A stretch of DNA of 64,000 nt, taken from NCBI GenBank assembly GCA_029532415.1, contig JAQOTA010000062.1:558001-622000 (forward strand), written 5' to 3'. Origin of the DNA: Marasmius tenuissimus. Taxonomy: Eukaryota > Basidiomycota > Agaricomycetes > Agaricales > Marasmiaceae. A model generated the notes under the pieces. It saw only the letters and a program-made list of their open reading frames with translations, made no database searches and was not told the DNA's origin. This document shows positions 54,160 to 64,000 of the stretch, piece by piece. The position numbers were made by a program, and so were the translations under genes. Numbering within the stretch: position 1 is the stretch's first letter; the number at the start of each line of letters is the position of its first letter.

Positions 54160-55692
54160 ATGTCCACCGACATTGAAAAGAAAGCTGGCAGCTTCACGCC
54201 GACTGACTCCTCAGCCAACTCGATCTCTGGGGACGACAAGATCGTGAAGGTCGTCGAAGCAGGGTCGGACAGCAGGCTGAACATTCAAAGTCTTCCGGCG
54301 GCTCTACCGCCAAAGAAGGGGTACTCTAGTCTCACAAGATGGCTTGATCGTACGTTTACCGATTACCCGTCACGTTTGCTTTTCGAAACTTAACTTTTCA
54401 TTTGTGATGTAGTCGTCTTCTTCTCATATTACCGAAAGACCTTCTCCATCATCTTCGTTGCCAACCTCATCACCTTCATCATCTTCGTGGTTCGAAACAA
54501 CGGCACCCCCAAAACCCCGGACGTTGGCAGCGCTGCATCAGCCAACCTGATGGTGTGCCTTCTCTTCCGTCAGGAGAACTTCGTCAATTTGGTCTATGAG
54601 ATCGCCGTCGCATGCCCTCACAGTGCACCCCTATGGCTGCGCCGTCGACTCGCCAAGGTCTTTCATTACGGAGGGGCTCACAGCGGCGCGGGTGTTGCCG
54701 CCGTCGTGTGGTACATCCTGTACACTGCTCTAACGACCAGAGACTACATCGCACATCCGAACGGCGCGTCGCTTGCCAACCTCATCACATCCTATGTCCT
54801 CGTCACGATGTTTTGTCTGATGCTTGCTGGGGCCTACCCACGTTTCCGTGCCCTGTATCACGACTATTTCGAAGCCATGCATCGCTATTCCGGATGGGTG
54901 GCCCTATGCACATTCTGGGTCCACACGATCTTCGCCGCCGAAGAATACAGAGTTTTACAAGACGAAGTCGTTCCCATCGGTCTTTACCTCATCCGAACAC
55001 CCAACTTTTGGACCTTGTGCATCTCCACAAGCTGCACCCTACTCTCCTGGGGACGTCTCCGTCGGCACGAAGTCTACCCCGAAGTCCTCTCCAACCATGC
55101 CATCCGTCTCCACTTCAAATATCGAAACATGAAACCATTCTACGGTCTCAAAGTGTCGACAAGCCCACTCGTTGAATGGCACGCATTCGCTACTATCCCC
55201 GACGAAGACGAACACGGGAAACCTGATGGTTTTTCTCTGTTGGTCTCCAACGCGGGAGATTGGACGAAGGAGACCATCACGAATCCACCCAAGAAGCTGT
55301 GGGTTCGTGGATATCCGCTCCACGGGTTGTTGTACACTTCGAAACTGTTCAAAAAGATCGTTGTGGTGGCTACTGGTTCCGGGATCGGTCCTACGCTTTC
55401 TCTGTTCTACGCTGATGTCACACCTCGTCGCGTTTTTTGGTCTGCACCTGCGCCTGAGACGACGTTTGGCGAGGGGGTGATTAGAGCTGTGAGAAAGGCC
55501 GATCGGGACGCTAGGATTTGGGATACCAGGAAGGAGGGGAAGCCAGATATGGTGTTGGAGACGTATAAGCTAGTTCAAGAGTCGGGCGCTGAGGCTGTTT
55601 TCATTATATCTAACCCCAAACTGACTAGGAAGGTCGTGTTTGGGATGGAAAGTCGGGGTATCGCTGCGTATGGCGCGATCTTCGATTCTTAA
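54160..55692 (+). CDS. TmpA-like integral membrane oxidoreductase-type protein
   Basis: Two exons (54160-54349, 54413-55692) give 489 residues, phase closing. A disordered N-terminus precedes about six membrane segments (including TFSIIFVANLITFIIFVV, GAGVAAVVWYILYTAL, NLITSYVLVTMFCLMLAGAY, YSGWVALCTFWVHTIFAAEE, NFWTLCISTSCTLLSWGRL). The C-terminal half resembles a ferredoxin-reductase module: GFSLLVSNAGDWTKETI, then VVVATGSGIGPTLSLF, a nucleotide-binding glycine motif. This plan matches Aspergillus TmpA, a plasma-membrane protein affecting conidiation through a diffusible signal; basidiomycete homologues are frequently mislabelled NRPS 12. Only two exons, unlike most neighbours. An upstream GTG in frame is ignored in favour of the ATG, which sits 82 bp from the TATA box. 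Confidence 0.88.
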
Positions 55693-56010
55693 TGGGGACG
55701 TGTATCAGTTTTTCTAGGACTTGTAATTGTTCTCTTGTATCCCTCGTTCCTCCGTTATTTATATTCTTATTGGTAAAAAGGGATCCTCGTGTTATAATAA
55801 GTAGCTTAATCCTTGTATGTATAACTCTAGATGCTATCACGAATACACCACGACTACCGTCCTGGCCGATCTATACAACATGCACAGAGAGAAGTTTTAC
55901 AAAAATAGTTACATATGCATAGGCGCATCTCAGTTCCCAAGCTAATGTATTGGGACACTACTCGATGGGGTAAAGAAAAAGCATCGAGTGCATGTGCCAG
56001 ATTGGCCTGT
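55693..56010. other. Convergent intergenic spacer
   Basis: 3' flanks of the TmpA-like and carrier genes; AT-rich, with AATAA-like strings. No gene. Confidence 0.4.
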
Positions 56011-57664
56011 TCAGATGTATGGAGGCCCGAGCGCTAAGTCGAACACGGAATCAGCTGGGTACTTTTGTGTAACCGTGAAGACCGAAGACGGACCTTTCCT
56101 GAACACGCCGAGCGTGAATTCTACTACCAGAAGCAGCACTCCACCTCCCGGCGCGAGCCGCAGGACCTTGGGGACAAAACCTTTGTACAGTGCAGCCGCG
56201 CCTTCTTCTCTAAAGATGGTGACCAAGGCAGGGTAGGTCCAGTTGTACTTTGGCTTGACGCCAGGGACATGGATCGTTCCTTGAATGCGAGATTTCACGA
56301 CCTGGGTGAATACGCGTCTCGTTAGCGTGATTGAAAGCGGGAGTTGTCTTGTACGTGTTTCAACTCACGTCGAATCTGCGGTGACGGAACCGTTAGCAGG
56401 TGGCAACACCACGGAAAGCGTAAAGTTAGACGTACGGAGTGTTCAACACAGTACCAGCAAAACCACCGACAGCGCCCGAGATAAAGTTGTTCATTAGCTG
56501 GCTTTGAGGGGTCTATTCGTGTGACATGAGCCTCTGCGTGTATTCGGTAGGTAACCTGGTCATACTTCGGCTTTGGGGAGCATGGCCCTGACCTGGAAGA
56601 TGCACCCGAAGTAGCCTCCGTTCCACCAGAAATGTCTGAACTCGGCTTTCAGTCAACGAACTCGTGCAAATACAAGCGGGGAGCGTAAATACCTCCAGAA
56701 TGTTGATTCCATCCCGGCGTATAACCCAAGTAGACCATCCTTCCTGATGATTGTCCTAACCACATCCATTGGACCAGCATAGGTACTGCTCTTATCTTGC
56801 AATCTGGAACAGGAGGGTTAGCCCAAGCTTGCGATAGACCGGAAAGATTTTACCTGATTTTGACAAGCTCGAACGGAACGACGACAAAACTTTCCTGTAA
56901 AATTTGTTTGACATCGGGAAGGAAGTTTTTTGAAAGCTGGTCATACCGTAGCTCCTGCGCTGCATCCTGTCAAGACGGAGAGTTGTGGGGTCATCGCTTT
57001 CTCTCCGCTGATTTCGAGATACGTCTTCCCCCAGAAATCATTGGCGGCACTGGTGATACGGTTGAGCACTACCCTAAATTTCCGAAAGAGGGCACACTGA
57101 CAATTTCACGGCACGTTTTGGGGCTTCGAGGAGCAGTGGCGGAACAAGTCCTATTCGAGGGTGGGTAGTAGGTTACCGCCACTGGGCTTCAGAAACAAAT
57201 TTCGACGTGTAACGTACCTCGGTACAGACGCCCAAAACTGGTAGAAAACTGGTGAGCTGCGTGTCGTGTGACAGAACAGTTGGGTCAATCGACACACCCT
57301 TCTTCCCTGATAATATTCTGGAAGCTCCCCAGCAACCCAACACTAGACTTTCCTGTCTCTAACTGCATCCGTGTTTTGACCTAATATCCACCGAATGAGG
57401 TCTAGTATACTCGTACTTGAAATTTCTATGCAGACGTACCACATCTGAGGTTTGCAATCGATGAATATCAGTGTCATATTGCGTCTTTGGTTATATGAGA
57501 CGTACCGAGCGGGTAGAATGTCAGAATTTCAGATACACCAGCGATCGCACCAGCAGCAAAGTTAGCTACGAAAGGTAAGGCTAGGCGTCGCGTCCATCAG
57601 CAACATAGATAATTGGAGGTGAAAAGCAAAAGCCTAAATCACGTTTCTTTTGGGTCTCTGCCAT
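56011..57664 (-). CDS. Mitochondrial 2-oxodicarboxylate carrier (ODC type)
   Basis: Inner-membrane carrier exchanging 2-oxoadipate and 2-oxoglutarate, linked to lysine metabolism. Exon 1 starts at the ATG at 57664 (MAETQKK) and is joined by an intron (C/GTGATT...CCTAG) to PLPFVANFAAGAIAGVSEIL, nearly the family's canonical start, then FYPL and KTRMQLETGKSS, NIIREEG. The last repeat contains VVKSRIQGTIHVPGVKPKYN, then YPALVTIFREEGAAALYKGF and VPKVLRLAPGGGVLLLVVE, close to yeast Odc1/Odc2. The gene is cut into many small exons with introns of 50-60 nt; the middle junctions were only partly placed. The C-terminal ~25 residues after GVFRK are longer than usual. Divergent from SRP9. Confidence 0.88.
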
Positions 57665-57897
57665 TGCCTCTGGAGTTTTGGGGGCAGTGAGGGAATTGGG
57701 ATGGTGGTGGAGGGGCAAGCGCAAGGTTGAAGAACCCGCCGGAGCTTCTGCGGAGGTGAGCGGATCGGCTCGCCGCACAGGCCGATCGGCCAATTTCGTC
57801 CGAAACGCTGGTCCAGACTGGTCCGTGCTCATCTTCACAGTCACAGTCACAAATTTCGTTCCTGTTGTCACACTACCAAGCTGTCACGCGAAATGCC
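57665..57897. promoter_or_regulatory. Divergent promoter of the carrier and SRP9 genes
   Basis: Only 233 bp separate the two start codons, so the core promoters overlap. A run of CACAGTCACAGTCAC (near 57836-57850) is the most repetitive element. Confidence 0.5.
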
Positions 57898-58376
57898 ATG
57901 GTTTACATCCAATCGTGGCAGCAGTTTCAGGATGCAGCCGAGGTTCTGTACCAAAAATCACCAAACAAGGTATCTCTTTGAGCAAGAGTGTCTGGTATTA
58001 TACTGACTACTCTGCTAGGCTCGATATTGCGTGAAATGGAGGTCTTCCGAAGGCAAATTGGTTCTCAAGATCACAGATGATGTTACTGTTGCGTGGATTC
58101 AGCACCGTATGTTCATTGCAGAACTGACTTTACCATCCTTAGTGCCTCAAATTCAAGACATACTCGTCGATCTACCTCAATCGATTCGAAGCGTTGAACC
58201 TTTCATTAATGGCAAAAATGCAGAACAAGCGTGTTGTCGAAAACCCCTCAGAACCGAGCCCCAATGTCCCGCGGGATTCTGGCGTCGCCGGGAGCATCTC
58301 ATCGGCAGTACCAACACCTTCACCGTCGGCTGCGGGAGGTGTCAAGAAGAAAAAGCCCGCGAAGAAGAAGAAGTAA
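57898..58376 (+). CDS. SRP9: Signal recognition particle 9 kDa protein (SRP9/SRP21)
   Basis: Alu-domain subunit of the signal recognition particle; with SRP14 it arrests elongation during targeting to the ER. Three exons (57898-57969, 58019-58087, 58143-58376) give 124 residues, phase closing. The fold starts MVYIQSWQQFQDAAEVLYQK and continues ARYCVKWRSSEGKLVLKITD, then CLKFKTYSSIYLNRFEALNL, all typical of SRP9. The C-terminus is extended: a Pro/Ser linker followed by a lysine block (KKKKPAKKKK), as in fungal SRP21-type proteins. A preceding ATG at 57893 is out of frame. The TTAG acceptor at 58142 yields the expected CLKFKTY. Confidence 0.93.
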
Positions 58377-59621
58377 GATGGGATGTCCGGCATTACTGGC
58401 TTTTCTGAGATTGGCCAGGCATGGTGCGAGCGAGTCAGAATCTGTTCTTTGCACTCAATCTAACTCTTGATCTGTACATAGGACCTCTGAACTGGATTCA
58501 TTCGACGTATTCGGGTCGTTTATAACTGCCTGTAGATTACATGGCGGCGCCCCATGAGGCTGTCGAAGAACCTTGCGAATATCATAGCTCATGCTGAAGC
58601 CCGTTCCAAATCGTATTGCACAGAATATCATCTTGACACTCTGTTTGTCTTTCTTGAGCTCTCACTTCTTCGTTTCTGCACGGCGATTATGCCTCAAAAC
58701 TCGGTATCTGTTCATGGCCAATACAACTCACCAGCCAGTCGTCATCGGCAAGTTCCAGGATTCTTTCAGCCGATGTACAGGCGGAATTGGACGGCCCAAG
58801 CGGTTTTACCAGGTGTCAAATTCGATAACGCTACAGCGGGTTATCTTGTAAGTTGCTTTTCTCTCGGCCTGTCTGATCTCAGACTCCTGAGTCTTGACAC
58901 TGACATCCTGATTCTCCAATCCGAAGTCGGGAGCAACTTCACCTGGCGCAGTCACCACGTTGGGAAAAGAAGCTTCTGTTATCTGTGCTTTGTTTGGATC
59001 CGTCCAACGCTTTCTTGGTTCGGTGGGATAAAGGTACGCTGTTATGATACTCGCACCCGTTGAGGCTCTCCACCCCACTAATCTATTGATACAGACCCCG
59101 GAAAGCAGAGCACGTCGATTGCTCGTCAGTCAGCGGGCCGGTGACAAACATATTCTCAACCCTCAGCGGGAGGAGTTGATCATACCGCGGGCTCGTTGGG
59201 CGAGGTTGATCAGGCTGATCAGTCCGTGGATCTAGTCGGTTAGTAATAAAGGTGAGTACTTTCGACTGGCATCACCAGGACAGACTAACCCTCGTTCATT
59301 CTGATATTCAAGTGATGGGAACGTTGTTCACGGGAAGGAACCGAGAGTCTGGAGGAAGGCCGCGATGAGACCTTGAACGTCGAGTAGACGTGAGTAGTTG
59401 ACTCGTCAGAGATACTCACCTCTGACCCCTTGTTCAAACTGCAGGTTTTCACCAGCAGAACAAGAAGATCCAAGATCCTCATTGTCTCATCTTTCCAGCT
59501 CAACGCATTGAAGAGCTCTGTGAGGCGGAAGGTCTTGCCAAAGGACTCGTGTGTAACCTACGCGGTGACCGGAGCGAAGCACAACAAGGAGAAATGGAAC
59601 GCGACACTGCTGGCCAACCAG
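58377..59621. other. Intergenic, no gene supported
   Basis: A chain of small frames (about 58687-59040, beginning MPQNSVSVHGQYN and ending at GTAAGT) looks partly exon-like but no family or complete model emerged. 59040-59620 holds nothing recognisable. Confidence 0.4.
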
Positions 59622-59970
59622 GTTTTTACGCCCGCAATTAATGGGGTAAAAGGCTTCGTAAAAGATGTGAATTTGCGACCAAACTCACGGGCGTCAAAGC
59701 CAATTTTTTTAGCGCGCAAAACAGTCAAGAAAAAGGTTACTTTTTTCGAGCGAAAAACGTGACATTTTTCTGGATTTTTGCCTTTTTACGCCCGTAAAAA
59801 CGCTTCCGAGATTTATCCGGGACAGTTTTGCGCTCGTAAAAGTCTTCTTTTTGCCTCGTGTACTTCAATTGTTTTTGCGCGCTTGAAAATATCTTTTTGA
59901 CGCCAGTGAATTTGGCCGCAAAATGAAATGTTTTACGAAGCCTTTTACCTTGCTAATTTCGGACGTAAAA
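59622..59970. mobile_element. Fold-back element, ~350 bp, long inverted repeats
   Basis: The left end (TTTTTACGCCCGCAATTAAT...) and the reverse complement of the right end (CTTTTACGTCCGAAATTAGC...) match over about 77 bp, sharing GGTAAAAGGCTTCGTAAAA. Weaker similarity continues inward nearly to the centre (for example AGCGCGCAAAA on both arms), so the whole element could fold into one hairpin. It is AT-rich with repeated TTTTACG strings. It encodes nothing I recognise. No target-site duplication was identified. Confidence 0.75.
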
Positions 59971-60621
59971 GCATGATTGGGCAGCAGTGCGAAGGGTTAG
60001 TTGTCAGTATCCTTGTACCCGAAGTAGGGAGAAGTAACGAAGGATGGCCGCCACGAAATAGAAACTCGCACACAAAGTCAACGGTATCCGCCAATATCGC
60101 TTCCTTTGGATGAGCATGATGACCACAACAGTATTCAGCGGTGGGGACACGCCGATTCCGCCCCAACGAAGCTACAAGAGAACGCCGGGGAAGGTTGAAC
60201 ATAAGATGGATTTTGGGATCGACCTCCAACTCCCTGTTCTCGTTTATTGTTATCCCAATGTTGGGGTTGTATAGCCCGGGGCTACCCTCGCATACGCACA
60301 TAACATACCACGCATACACTGCAGATATACACCCTCTCTTTCTATGCGGGGTGGTCTTGCTACTGAAGTAGCTCAGAGTCAATGTTCAGGCTGTATTTGA
60401 TTGCTCACGTGACCTTATCGCGATCACACGATTTACCTGTGGACTCAGTTGTGGACTCAACTTGTCTGTCGACTATCATCACAGTGGAAGTGGAGGCTTC
60501 TGAGTACGTTTGCGTTCTGTCCTCTAGTGTTGGATAATGAACTTTCTCTTCTCAAGCTCCAGAATCAGGTCCCCTCAGACACAGTCATTCGAGGCGTCCA
60601 GGAATCCTGTCGATACGTACC
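59971..60621. other. Intergenic, upstream of F-box member 4
   Basis: No gene is supported. Presumed promoter of the plus-strand F-box gene. Confidence 0.4.
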
Positions 60622-62229
60622 ATGTTCGACCCAGTGGACTCAGAACGGCTGATAGAATCCGAGCTCGAGCTCCCTTACGTGAAAGCAACTGGCCCAGAAA
60701 GAGCAGAAGTGGTAGCTCGTCGGAGGGAGGAAGCACTTGCCACGAGCGATCTCAACTCGCTGGAGGACCGCTCTTCCACAATCCTTAGCTTACCAGGGGA
60801 GATACTGGTGATCGTATTCGAACACCTGGTCGAATCGGACACTGGTGGACACACAATGTCGAGAAATGCAAGCCCGTGTGTCGTTGCACAAACTTGTTGC
60901 AGATGGCGTCACCTCGCGCTTTCCACACCGTCTCTCTGGACATTAATACGGATAAACACTCTATTCCTTCCACGTCAACCTATAAGGATGTTGAGGTTAT
61001 GGCTAGAGAGGTCACAGGGACTTCCGCTATCCTGCCTTTTGCTCCTGAACCATCACCCATCCATTCCGGACGTAGAAAATGATATCCTTCAGCTTCTTAT
61101 GGAAAACTCTCGTAGGTGGCGGCATTTAGATGTGGACCTCAAATCTCGATATGACTTGTACAGTCGGATTACGTCGACTGGGGATCTCCGTTTTCCCCTT
61201 TTACAGTCGTTGCGGATACTAGTTAATGTGCTAGGTGCCGTCAACAGCCAACCCGATCCAGAAACGTCATTGCCACCAGCTGCGACATGGACTGCGTCAG
61301 CCTTGACTGGAGCCTCACTCCTCATCTTTGCCCCAAGCGGGTTCGAGTCGATCCCTGTACTTCCTTGGTCACAGCTGACGGACTTGGCCATATCTATTGT
61401 GACTTCGACAGGGTTCAACGAGATCATAACGAGCTTGGCACGTCTCGAACGGTGTCACCTCCAGCTCGGCTCGCAGTTCATCGCAGTGGCCCAAACGGCG
61501 AGACTCGCGCCGTCTTTACGACGCCTAGAGATTGCAGGCCCGCTTCCAAACGTCGTAGATGGCCTTTCTTGCTTAGTATGCGACGGGTTAGTGGAACTAG
61601 GTTTAAATCCCCCAAGCGTCAGCACCATACCACATTCGACGGCACGGAGGCTCTTGGAATCAGTATCCCAACTTCAGGACCGAAGCTCCTGTCAGTTGCA
61701 ACGGTTGTATATTCCCATCACGCTCTTCAGCTTCCCCGAGTCCGTTCGTGTTGCCGATTCTTTGTCGACCGTCCAGGCGCTTCATCTCCGCATAGAACAT
61801 AGAACTGGCGCCCGCGAGGCCATTCGGACGATCAAGACCTCAGATATATTCCGAAACCTGAAGGAATTGTACCTTATTGTCCACAAGGGCGGAATCGGGC
61901 CCGGGGAGGCTTTCGATTCATTGCTCTCCGAGATTGTGGACATGGTGGAGGCCAGGCGGACATCACCTGAGCAATCTAGCCAATGCACACAGTTGCAGTG
62001 CTTGGAGATTGACACGATCAAATACGGTGGTCGGCCCAATGCATGCTTGCCTGTGAATCGTGAGGTGGCGGAGCGTCTTTTGACTTTGGAAAGGGGTGGA
62101 CTGACTTTGCTCGGTCGCATAGCTGATGGAGAATGGCGACCTCAACATCCGGCGACCTCGCATTGGGATTTGGAGGCGAACAAACGGCGTTGGGCTCGAT
62201 TCGGTCATTGCAACTGGCTGATTGACTGA
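60622..62229 (+). CDS. Intronless F-box protein, window family member 4
   Basis: A single exon of 535 residues. The N-terminus (SERLIESELELPYVKA, then EEALATSDLNSLEDRSS) differs from members 1-3. The F-box is ILSLPGEILVIVFEHLVESD, then CVVAQTCCRWRHLALSTPSL. Shared blocks are RMLRLWLERSQGLPLSCLL, NSRRWRHLDVDLKSRYDLYS, LPWSQLTDLAI, RSSCQLQRLYI and a diverged end VAERLLTLERGGLTLLG. It therefore belongs to the same superfamily but a different branch, closer to the partial member at the right edge. SCF adaptor by family. Confidence 0.87.
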   Translation: MFDPVDSERLIESELELPYVKATGPERAEVVARRREEALATSDLNSLEDRSSTILSLPGEILVIVFEHLVESDTGGHTMSRNASPCVVAQTCCRWRHLALSTPSLWTLIRINTLFLPRQPIRMLRLWLERSQGLPLSCLLLLNHHPSIPDVENDILQLLMENSRRWRHLDVDLKSRYDLYSRITSTGDLRFPLLQSLRILVNVLGAVNSQPDPETSLPPAATWTASALTGASLLIFAPSGFESIPVLPWSQLTDLAISIVTSTGFNEIITSLARLERCHLQLGSQFIAVAQTARLAPSLRRLEIAGPLPNVVDGLSCLVCDGLVELGLNPPSVSTIPHSTARRLLESVSQLQDRSSCQLQRLYIPITLFSFPESVRVADSLSTVQALHLRIEHRTGAREAIRTIKTSDIFRNLKELYLIVHKGGIGPGEAFDSLLSEIVDMVEARRTSPEQSSQCTQLQCLEIDTIKYGGRPNACLPVNREVAERLLTLERGGLTLLGRIADGEWRPQHPATSHWDLEANKRRWARFGHCNWLID

Positions 62230-63390
62230 TATGGGGGAACGATGCATTGGTGAGTCCTTCAGCTCCCGCTTAAGCACGATTGTAATTGTGCCCCCAGGTC
62301 ACTCGATATCCAGTATCCGCAAGCAGGTGTCCTCTGCACTGAGTCAGCCTCACTGGCAGGGACACCGGGGCGACGACGGCGTATTACGAGTCTCCACCCA
62401 TCTTCCCTAGCATAGGAGTCGTGCTTGTTCCAAATGTCAACCCCTCTCTTCAACAGACTTATGCACCCCTCGACTATCCCATCTTTGTACTTAACTAACT
62501 AGATATTGCGAGCCAGCTGACTCGGAGCGAATCGTACTAGCGGACTTCACTTGTCGCATCGATCTCGCATCTCAGCGTCGCCGTTCTGGCCCCTTCAATG
62601 TGGCCCTACAAGCGATTCTGGTCATTGTTGACAAATTCCCAAAACGCCACATTCGACATTTTCATTCATCGATCATTGATTCATTACTCACTTACCAGAC
62701 TCGATCACAGTGCACACACCAAAAACACGAGGCTGTCAGTCATATAAGTGTATGGTGCTGACCAGGGCGATAACGCCACGGCTCTGGTCCGCTCGACGCA
62801 TATATTTCAGGTGCCGAGGAGGACAAGATCTAGCTGTTGATTGGCCCTGAAAAGTAGGGATTGATGTTCATTTTGAACGATTCGACGCACCGCACTGCTA
62901 GTTCTTCAAACTTACACAGTGAGTCTCCTTTTTCCGATGCTGGACCACGAGCCTCGTTCGGGTGAGCAACACCCTGCATGCTTCCGAGTTTTTAATTCGG
63001 GTCGATCTGTGCAAGCCGCATCCTGTTTTTGCTATGGAACAATGATGGATTACCGAACTTAAGAAGATACTTAGAGCAAGCCTAGCACCGGCTAACCGGC
63101 CCATCTTGAATTACCGATTGCCAGTCACGAGCTCTTCGGTGCTTACTCATCGTCGCGAAAAACGACCACCGTCATTACCATCACCATCTGCCAGTGCTCG
63201 CCGTGCTAGTTTTGCGAATCGTGAGCTCAGTGCCAATTCATCACCCTTGTCACTTCCGATTTTCAAGTCTCTGGTTCGAGCCTCGCGGCGCGTCGCCTCG
63301 AAATCGTTCAACCTAGAGTCGAGACGCTTGGAGGTTTTGGGGGTCGCCTTATTCTCGGTAGACTTGACTGAAAACCCATCGAATAGAAAG
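62230..63390. other. Intergenic, with an ATG-less open frame at its end
   Basis: No gene is seen from 62230 to 63048. From about 63049 the frame of the next F-box protein is open without an ATG until 63391; its product there is Ser/Arg/Pro-rich (RREKRPPSLPSPSASARRAS). Either an upstream exon supplies the start or this is a fortuitous open stretch. Confidence 0.4.
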
Positions 63391-64000
63391 ATGATGCCTT
63401 CGCTCCCAATCCAAGGCGAAAGGTCTTACGCCAAAGCTTCAGGGCTCGAAAAAGATTTGCGCCAGAAATTGGAGGCATGGGATGGAAGGATACTCCAGTT
63501 GGAAAATGAATTGAGGACGGCACATCTGGAGCGTACCAGACTGCAGCGCGCTCTCGATGCACTACCAAATCGTGATGCAGTTTGGGCCAAGATTCCGAAC
63601 GAATTACTTGCAGAAATCTTCCAACGTAGTGTCGATGCAGACACCCGTGGACACAGCTTGTCGAGTCAGGCAATGCCATGGGTGCTCGCTCAGGTATGTG
63701 GTCGATGGCGCGAGATCGTGGTCTCTACTCCGATGCTGTGGGTCACGATCCGTGTTCATACGAGACATCTATGCCGCCAGCCCTATCAGATGGTGCAGAC
63801 GTGGTTAGAGAGATCCTTGCCTCTCCCCATCTCATGCCTGGTCATATTCGTCAACGGTGACTTGTACCGCACGGAAGAAACAATTCTCTTTAATTTGCTT
63901 ATGGAGAGCTGTGGACGTTGGAAGCATCTCCACATCCATTTTCGGGATCGTTCTGATCTTTACCCCAAATTATTCGCGAACGAACAATCCACTCTTCAGC
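63391..64000 (+). CDS. F-box protein, window family member 5 (cut by window end)
   Basis: 5' part only; the frame is open to the last base. It starts MMPSLPIQGERSYAKASG, then a coiled coil (GLEKDLRQKLEAWDGRILQL), then the F-box (AVWAKIPNELLAEIFQRSVD, then WVLAQVCGRWREIVVSTPML). Family blocks are YQMVQTWLERSLPLPISCLV, MESCGRWKHLHIHFRDRSDL. The D-x-D-T-x-G-H block (DADTRGHSLSSQAMP) parallels SDTGGHTMSRNAS in member 4, so 4 and 5 form one branch. The upstream open frame is mentioned under the preceding gap. Confidence 0.8.
   Translation, partial: MMPSLPIQGERSYAKASGLEKDLRQKLEAWDGRILQLENELRTAHLERTRLQRALDALPNRDAVWAKIPNELLAEIFQRSVDADTRGHSLSSQAMPWVLAQVCGRWREIVVSTPMLWVTIRVHTRHLCRQPYQMVQTWLERSLPLPISCLVIFVNGDLYRTEETILFNLLMESCGRWKHLHIHFRDRSDLYPKLFANEQSTLQ

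Noticed and set aside
63230..63300. tRNA T-arm-like string GGTTCGAGCC
   Set aside because: No acceptor stem, D-arm or anticodon arm could be paired around it, and it lies in an open frame.
1..64000. CRISPR arrays, insertion sequences, operons or integrated viral genes
   Set aside because: Intron-rich eukaryotic genes throughout; no repeat-spacer pattern, transposase, reverse transcriptase or viral protein motif was seen.

Overview
The window looks like a chromosomal segment of a mushroom-forming basidiomycete (Agaricomycetes). Genes are dense and mostly split by short introns of about 45-75 nt. The gene set fits: a class I hydrophobin, a family of large single-exon F-box proteins, a TmpA-like membrane protein, a fungal P450, a JEN1-type carboxylate permease and a homeodomain factor. 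I built exon models by hand. For most genes every junction was placed and the reading phase closes exactly. For the SHPRH-like, P450, oxodicarboxylate carrier and 7-TM genes only some junctions were placed.

Layout. 1.7-8.7 kb holds conserved cell-biology genes: a membrane coiled-coil protein, proteasome subunit RPN9 and a double-Myb telobox (Tay1/Teb1-like) protein. 9.5-21.7 kb is an accessory stretch: a small uncertain gene, a JEN1-like permease, an F-box protein, a homeodomain factor with a 12-nt micro-exon, a P-loop kinase-like protein with an 11-nt micro-exon and a GC-AG intron, a second F-box protein, and a hydrophobin. The hydrophobin promoter is duplicated, and the extra copy lies on the far side of the F-box gene. 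21.8-36.6 kb is again conserved: an SHPRH/IRC20-like remodeller and E3 ligase, a CSC1/OSCA channel, the pre-rRNA processing factor MRD1, and prefoldin subunit 3. 37.2-50.7 kb is accessory: tandem P-loop sulfotransferase-like genes beside a MITE, two more F-box paralogues around a 7-TM gene and its pseudogene fragment, and a P450. 50.7-54.1 kb is gene-poor. 54.1-58.4 kb carries a TmpA-like protein, a mitochondrial oxodicarboxylate carrier and SRP9. 58.4-64 kb carries a fold-back element, another F-box gene and the 5' part of a fifth member of the family.

The most striking signal is in MRD1. One intron, about ten times the usual length here, consists of three tandem units. Each unit starts with a 5' splice site, holds a similar element of about 83 nt with box C/D snoRNA-like ends, and finishes with a 3' splice site that abuts the next 5' splice site with no exon between. 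This resembles an intronic snoRNA array joined by zero-length exons, that is, candidate recursive splice sites, inside a ribosome-biogenesis host gene.

Conserved themes are protein turnover (RPN9, SHPRH-like ligase, F-box adaptors), ribosome and protein biogenesis (MRD1, prefoldin, SRP9) and transport (JEN1-like, CSC1, Odc). Nothing suggests that the window is one pathway cluster. All names rest on recognised motifs; no database search was possible.
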